From: Leptobrachium leishanense
Taxonomy: Eukaryota; Chordata; Amphibia; Anura; Megophryidae
Assembly (NCBI GenBank): GCA_009667805.1
Contig: CM019069.1
Coordinates: forward strand, 52,574,422 to 52,638,421
Direction of reading: 5' to 3'
DNA: 64,000 nucleotides
The stretch's first letter is position 1, and every line of letters starts with the position of its first letter. The notes beneath the pieces were generated by a model. That model saw nothing but the letters and a program-made list of their open reading frames with translations. It was not told where the DNA came from and searched no databases. Positions 58,323 to 64,000 of this stretch are shown here, piece after piece. The position numbers were made by a program, and so were the translations under genes.

Positions 58323-59591
58323 AGCAGCCGCCCTGTTAGGGAATAGGCACAAAACCGTTTTTTATGCAGATACCAAAAAATATAAAAAAATGGTACAATA
58401 AATCTTAATACATTGATTCAATGAATATATTTAAATAGATCCACTCACATTATTCTGAGCCCACACTATACTAGGCTTGTAGATCTTGTGCTGGGTTAAT
58501 TAACCAGGTTAACCCTTCCCTTCTTCTATATTGCTGCTTTAGCCTCCAAAGCAAATTAGAGAATTTCATAGCGCTTTCAATCATAAAAATAATGGGACAA
58601 GGATAATAAATGGTTAAACTCACGTGGATCCGAGCCTGCGCTCAATGCTGGCTCAGTATCAATGCAATGATCAAATCCTCCTGATATTGGTTGCCAGAGT
58701 ACTTCCCGGGTGCCGCAAATAACCAGCATGCCTCCAACAGCACTCCAAACTACAGGATTTATTTGTATTTTGTTGTTTTTATTCATTGTATTGATTTTAT
58801 ATATATTTTGGTTCTCTTCATATGATGTCATAGCACAAGTGTGTTCAAAGCCATGCACGCATCATCATTTGATTTCCTTCTAATCCTCTCATATGAAGAA
58901 TACAGATTCACTTTCTCTGATCGATTTTGAAGGTTGTGTTGGGAATAGGTATGGATGTGTTAGGTGGGATGTCTTATAATTTCAGAGGTGGATGTCGCTC
59001 ATCTAGATATAAAGAAAGTCCTATAATTCATATGTTGCTTACAGAGCTCAAAAGAATACGCAAAAAACGAATTTACGATTTTGTGTAGCCTCAACATATT
59101 CCTCGGAGTTGTAAGACGAAAACAATTAACATATTTGACTCCTAGAACATGAGGACCCTCAAAGTGAGCTCACAACCTCACAGGGCATGGGATGAACACA
59201 TGAAAGGTGAGGATGAATTGAATGTTGAGAAGTTATGAGATACATGGGGACCGTGTGCCAGGAAGATCTTTGCTTTTTGTAGGTTATAATATGACTGAGA
59301 GATCTGGCACATTAGTAAGGCCTGATTTTCCATCTCTGCAGGGGGGATGTGACTGACAATAATACCATATGCCGCATTGTGACACCGAGACAAAATAAAC
59401 AGCTGTTGCCGACAATTAGATTTTCTGAATCCGAGACAAACCAGTCCTCCAGCTACTTTAAAAACGCAAAAGCAAACCAAAAGAATTGGTTTGGTTCTCT
59501 GAGCAACTAGACTTATTTCAAGATAAATTCATCTTTTCAGTCCTCCAAAGCTCTATAATGCAGTCGAGGACACCATATGGACAGAATATAT
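58323..59591. other. Intergenic stretch, nothing recognised
   Basis: AT-rich; the 100-residue minus-strand frame at 59178-59480 has no known motif. No element termini seen. Confidence 0.4.
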
Positions 59592-59594
59592 TGG

Positions 59595-59774
59595 CAGGGT
59601 TATTCAGAGAGCGTGAAACTCAGGAGAATGACTGGAGAATGAAAAATTCTAGGTCAAAATAGCCAAACCAGAAAAATTCTCCCTTTCATCTCACTTTCCA
59701 AATCGGCTATTTTGACCTAGAATTTTTCATTCTCCAGTCATTCTCCTGCTTTTCACGCTCTCTGAATAACCCTG
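59595..59774. mobile_element. CAGGGTTATTC-family mini element, near-perfect palindrome
   Basis: CAGGGTTATTCAGAGAGCGTG and its inverted right end with TGG duplications at 59592-59594 and 59775-59777. The 180 bases fold as a single hairpin: GGAGAATGACTGGAGAATG and AAAATTCTAGGTCAAAATAG occur on both arms. It shares only the ends with the 840-877-base copies. Confidence 0.92.
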
Positions 59775-59777
59775 TGG

Positions 59778-60480
59778 GTATTTTTTATTTAGAAAACTAT
59801 GATCCCTGGGGAAACATGATTTTATACACCAATAAACCAGCGAGTGTGTCGGGGTATACATTTTCAAATTCCATATTCGCATACTGCAACTTTATGCTAC
59901 AATTTTTTAACACAATATAGTAGATTGTGCTTTCCTGAAGCCATGGCTCTCACACCACCACCATGATTAGCTGTCCTGCCATCAAGGAATGACCGCCATG
60001 CCAGCACACAGGGGTCCAACTGGGACTGGGGACAGACCCCGGGTGCCGATTGGCAGCCAACTTGCACAACCAGATTACACTGATCTGTTGCTGTTCTTCC
60101 CGCTTCCGGAGCCATGTGTTTGTTTAAATCCTCCTCCCGGCTCTGTATTTGGGAAGAAGCCATATCTGTTGGACATTGCTGTTCCTGTCGCTCATTCACA
60201 CTCTGCATGAGTGGGAAATTGCAGAAAGAATCTTATTTGCAGGCAGAGAGATTAGGAGTCCAGCATGGGAGTGTTGGATTTGGGGTAATGAGCATTTTGG
60301 TGTCTTGGTAAATGATGTCATACCACCAGTAAGGTGCCTGAGACTGTGTATGGCCAGGCATGTTTATTGCAAACTCTTACGTTATGGTTCAGGCATCGGC
60401 AATCTCACCTTTTTATTTTAACTATTTAACTGCAGCTTGTGTTTCAGGGCTGCAAGCAAACCCTCACAATCATTCATATT
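59778..60480. other. Intergenic stretch, nothing recognised
   Basis: 60000-60200 is less AT-rich, with overlapping frames on both strands (73-103 residues) that show no known motif. Confidence 0.4.
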
Positions 60481-60488
60481 GTCTAGAC

Positions 60489-60622
60489 CAGGGCTGTCAA
60501 ATCCGGGCTCCCAGTTGTTTCTGAACTGCAACTCCCATGATTGCATGGTCATTTATTGCATTGAAAGAATTCTGGGAATTGTAGGCATTAACATCTAGGC
60601 GGCCATGAGTTTGACAGCCCTG
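60489..60622. mobile_element. Short hAT-type element, copy 3
   Basis: CAGGGCTGTCAAATCC and GTTTGACAGCCCTG ends. The 8-base flanks GTCTAGAC (60481-60488) and GTCTAGCC (60623-60630) differ at one base. Interior words CTGAACTGCAACTCCCATGA and ATTCTGGGAATTGTAGGC are shared with 2438 and 22666. Confidence 0.9.
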
Positions 60623-60630
60623 GTCTAGCC

Positions 60631-62543
60631 CTTATGCAGGAAGAGAGCAACAGAAAACAAGTAGGATCTGCTCTGTGATTTATTGTGAAAGATAATAAAA
60701 TTATTATTTCAAGAGAAATCGATGCAATTTGTGACGTGTCACTTTGAACTTGGGGTACAGGGGCCTAGAATTGCATTTGGGAGGTGCAGGCCACGTGTTC
60801 TATATTATTTCTCTGCCCTCGCGTATGTCGAAATCACCCTGTGCCTGTGCGGATGTTATTGTGCTTGTGTAATCTGTGTGATGTATGATTAATGTTATTG
60901 TCTATTTGTTGCTATTTGCTGATCGGTGATGCTGGGAATGGCTAAGATAACCCAGCCAGCAACATATGGAATATGTTAATTATCAGTGTACGTTTGAGTA
61001 GTTTTTGTTGATCTGCCTTGTCAGGAAAACATTGCCCAATTATCTGTTTACTGTTACTATGGTTTATATAATTACTTTGTGGTCACTGTAGCCAAACTCA
61101 ACTCCCCCTATCTAGAATGTCTTTGTTTCACATTCCAAGAAGCATACTGGAGGAACTTCACAAAATCAGAACTTCACAACATCATGATAGGGGAGGGATT
61201 ATGATGAGGGGCAGTGGGAGGCCAGAGTGTTATTTTCTGTTGGCTACCACGCTCCGCCTGGGACTGTATATATTTAACCAAATTAAGGGGTTCAGTTGTA
61301 GCTGCTCAAAAGTCCCAGATCTACAGTGCCGTCTTATTTCTGGGGGATGATAGCAAGGCTCATTACGTGTACCCGTCCTTGAGCTTCGTCTATGGACTGG
61401 AGGAAGGCATGAGAGTCTGCTGGGGAGAACATGGGGTCCAACAAGGAAGTGGCATTAACAGGTGTGACCCAGTCAGGGTACTGAGACCTGTTACATAATT
61501 TTTAGTAATATGTTACACAATTATTCGTAATATGTATTGTACGATTACACGAATATCGCTAAGACTAAATCGAGTCTGGCTTCGCATCATGGGAAATCTT
61601 CTCATATCTGGAGTGTCATTGGTCACAGGTAGTCTAGGGAACAAATGGCCATGCTACTGTCCACTCAGCCTTTACTACTATTTATTATGTATATTATTTT
61701 AAAGTTCAAACTAATTTTATTGGAAGAAGTGCTGCCGATTACAAACAAAGTGAGTTAATTGTGCGGCATAAAACAACCCACATTCTGACTACAAGCTGTA
61801 TTTCACTATATACCACAGTAAACTTTATTTTTGTAATATTAGGGTTTTACGATTAAATAAAAGTGTAGCAGAGTTTTTACGGAGCAGTGATTTACAGAGC
61901 CCTTTGGCGCTGAATGGATTGATTATATTTTATGAGTTGCTCAAGGTTCCTATGATATTTTTAGAATAACTTGGTTTTCTGCAGGATAAGTATATATCAG
62001 CCAAGAAAGTGAAATAAAATAATGTTCATTTGAAAGATATTTGTTATGCTTCATTAGAGTGGGATCTGTAAGGGGAGATTTCATAAACCTGCTTTACTGA
62101 CAAAGGTAGAAAATATGTCCCCAAATAAACAGAAATCATGTCCCCAAATAACTGGAAAATATTCCAAAATGATGTGCCACACCAGAGGTTCTGATTATTT
62201 GGCTTCTGTGTTATGCTTCGGGGTAGATAGTGTTGTAATTACATAAATCCGTTCACACAGGTTGTGTTTCCTTGTCTTAGAGGAAACATTGAAATGATGA
62301 ATTAAAAAAATAGTTACGATTTCTGTCAACCATGCAATAAAATAAGCATAGTTTTCGTGAAAGAAGGTCGTTGATTGGCTCACTCAAAGCTCTGTGATGT
62401 CAGCGTTCACAACTAGAAACAGTAACTAGAGCTACCATCAGAAATCATGGCGTCAGGGCCCTCACCTCCCTCAGCTGCCCATTTCAGGAAACTAATTAAA
62501 ACGAAACCATTTTGCCTCCTATTCTGCTTCCGTTATTTTGCAG
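60631..62543. other. Intergenic stretch, nothing recognised
   Basis: No termini or confident exon. 61110-61500 has two overlapping plus-strand frames (77 and 94 residues) without a known motif. Confidence 0.4.
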
Positions 62544-62668
62544 GGCATGGGCTAAACCCTGGTGGTCCAGCAAGGGGGATAAAACGTGTTCCCAGTCTGG
62601 AGAGCATTTGCTCTGCACCTCTGCCTGGCACAGGCCATAGTAATCGCTCCCTCAGTGAGGTGTCTTAG
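62544..62668 (+). CDS. Possible exon of unknown gene
   Basis: CCGTTATTTTGCAG precedes an open stretch reading GHGLNPGGPARGIKRVPSLE then SICSAPLPGTGHSNRSLSEVS and TAG (62666-62668). Ser/Pro/Gly-rich composition with an RVPSLES phospho-site-like word is typical of real disordered tails. The frame is also open upstream to ATG at 62447, so it could instead be a chance frame. The LINE tail begins at the base after the stop, so the end may be an insertion artefact. I do not recognise the protein. Confidence 0.3.
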
Positions 62669-62808
62669 AATCATAGAAAAATGTCGGCAGATAAGAACCT
62701 TTCGGCCCATCTAGTCTGCCCAATTACATGGATACTTTACCTGGATTTATCTTTTGTTTAGGATAGCCTTATGCCTATCCCATGCTTGCTTAAATTCAAT
62801 TACTTGAA
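62669..62808 (-). mobile_element. LINE 3' end, third copy
   Basis: On the minus strand, from AATTGAATTTAAGCAAGC through the stop, GGGCAGACTAGATGGGCCGA and the CATTTTTCTATGATT tail. Shortest of the three copies (about 140 bases). Confidence 0.92.
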
Positions 62809-64000
62809 TTGTCAGAGTTCTCTTACCAGCCCCAGATGCCACGTCCCACTGGGAAATTTGTTGGTGGGCCGGTTCTGTGTGGCAGGGAGGGACCCTTCCT
62901 TCTGTGGCATCTAATGTTGAAAAGAGTATGGCCACTGGGCCCCTCAACATATCATGGGCTATTACCGAGCCCCCATTCCACAATGGCGGCCCTGCCAGTA
63001 ACGACTGATACATTAAAATGCTGGGATCCTTATTCCAGTGGGACTGTTAACACTAACAAGTGAGCCGTGAAATATAACAGTATTATTCCAAGTTAATGGT
63101 GATTACTCATTAATGCAAATGGTCCCGTCTTGTTTCACACCATGCCGGCAACGTCTGCCGTGGCTCTGCATCTACAGCAGATTACTGTACATTTCCAAAT
63201 CCTATAAATTGTGCACAGGGGTCTATTCCTAAAAAAGTATGGCGACTAGCAGACCTCAGCACTACAACCAACCATTGACATATCACATTTAAGCCTCCAC
63301 CCCTCACTCAAAGCTTATATTATAGTTTAACTATAAAGAGGGAATCTTTTTGATAACTGTAATAAATATTGTATATCTATTGTGACTTTATAAGAAACAA
63401 ATGAGGGAATGCTAAATAAAAGTTTACAGTAGGTAGGCCAAAAGGGGACGCCGATCACTCTGCAAAAAGAGCATTGGAACATCAATCAAAGGGTTCCTGC
63501 TAGACTTGTGCAGCACAAATGTACCGAGTGCCAGAGCATAATGAGTGAATCCAGCTACTCGTTTAGAGCCGCAAATTTAAAAACAACACCAGGGTTTGGG
63601 AGCGGGTAATAAGTGGTTTTGCATCTTCAAAATTATTTCACATCTCCAAATATATAAAAAAAAACTGTTTAAATAATTCTTTGCTTACCTCCAGTCTCTT
63701 GGTAAAGGAGGGCGCGATCTACCAACTCCCCTCTCTGAAGAGTGAAGGACATGGATGGAATCATTTGCAAAGAGGGACTAAAAAGTGAATGGGAAAGTTT
63801 CAAAAATGTCCACATCGCCCTTCACCAAGACATCCCCATGAAAGAATAGGGGAAAATAAACATAAAGAAGGGAAGTCAGAGAAAAGAGAAGAAACTAAAG
63901 TAGTGAGGAGGAAGGTGGTGGGGTGAGGAGGAAGGTGGTGGGGTGAGGAGGAAATAGGGTGGGCAATAAAATGGGTTGAGAGTCAATAGGGGGAAATAGG
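62809..64000. other. Intergenic stretch to the window end
   Basis: No exon or termini recognised. At 63903-63952 a 20-base unit (GAGGAGGAAGGTGGTGGGGT) is repeated about two and a half times. Confidence 0.45.

Overview
The window looks like vertebrate nuclear DNA, most likely from a frog or other amphibian. It is AT-rich with scattered CpG-rich islets. It carries CA/TG microsatellites, several decayed Tc1 transposons of the kind found in fishes and frogs, many short inverted-repeat elements, and 5'-truncated LINE copies. There are no bacterial operons, ribosome binding sites or CRISPR arrays. The taxonomic call is inference from repeat content; no single marker proves it.

I recognise one host gene. 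The terminal coding exon of AGPS (alkylglycerone-phosphate synthase, peroxisomal ether-lipid synthesis) lies on the plus strand at 20928-21049. It follows a strong polypyrimidine tract and AG acceptor and ends in the family's conserved C-terminus. Bases 1-20927 would then be the last AGPS intron (at least 20.9 kb), and the bases after 21049 are 3' UTR and downstream intergenic DNA. A second, unidentified exon-like stretch lies at 62544-62668.

Nearly everything else I can name is mobile DNA. (1) Five Tc1/mariner elements, all broken: 184-1414 (-), 7481-9057 (+), 26595-28189 (-), 28237-29816 (-), 31174-32320 (+) plus 44869-46453 (+), which makes six in total. (2) A gag-only LTR retrotransposon at 50614-52755 with paired LTRs, a 5-bp AGAAT target duplication, a zinc knuckle and no pol. 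(3) Three 3' pieces of one non-LTR LINE family. (4) hAT-type elements with 8-bp target duplications, piggyBac-type elements at TTAA, and two families with 3-bp duplications: the GGCTAGGGTCAGACG family (about ten copies or pieces) and the CAGGGTTATTC family (four copies). (5) Large palindromic elements, and a tandem dimer of a ~960-bp long-inverted-repeat element packed with TTACCCGGGTAA palindromes (13368-15300).

The most unusual pattern is a shared module. A GC-rich palindrome of about 180-240 bp, with a related centre, is followed by a minisatellite built on TGTGTGAGCTGGGGCA. It occurs inside three transposons with different terminal inverted repeats (6668-7204, 25712 onward, 48541-49615). 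The same minisatellite sits in a fourth (1-1843), where a Tc1 element has landed in it. Nested insertions are common and several can be undone on paper from exact target duplications or from a paralogous empty site.
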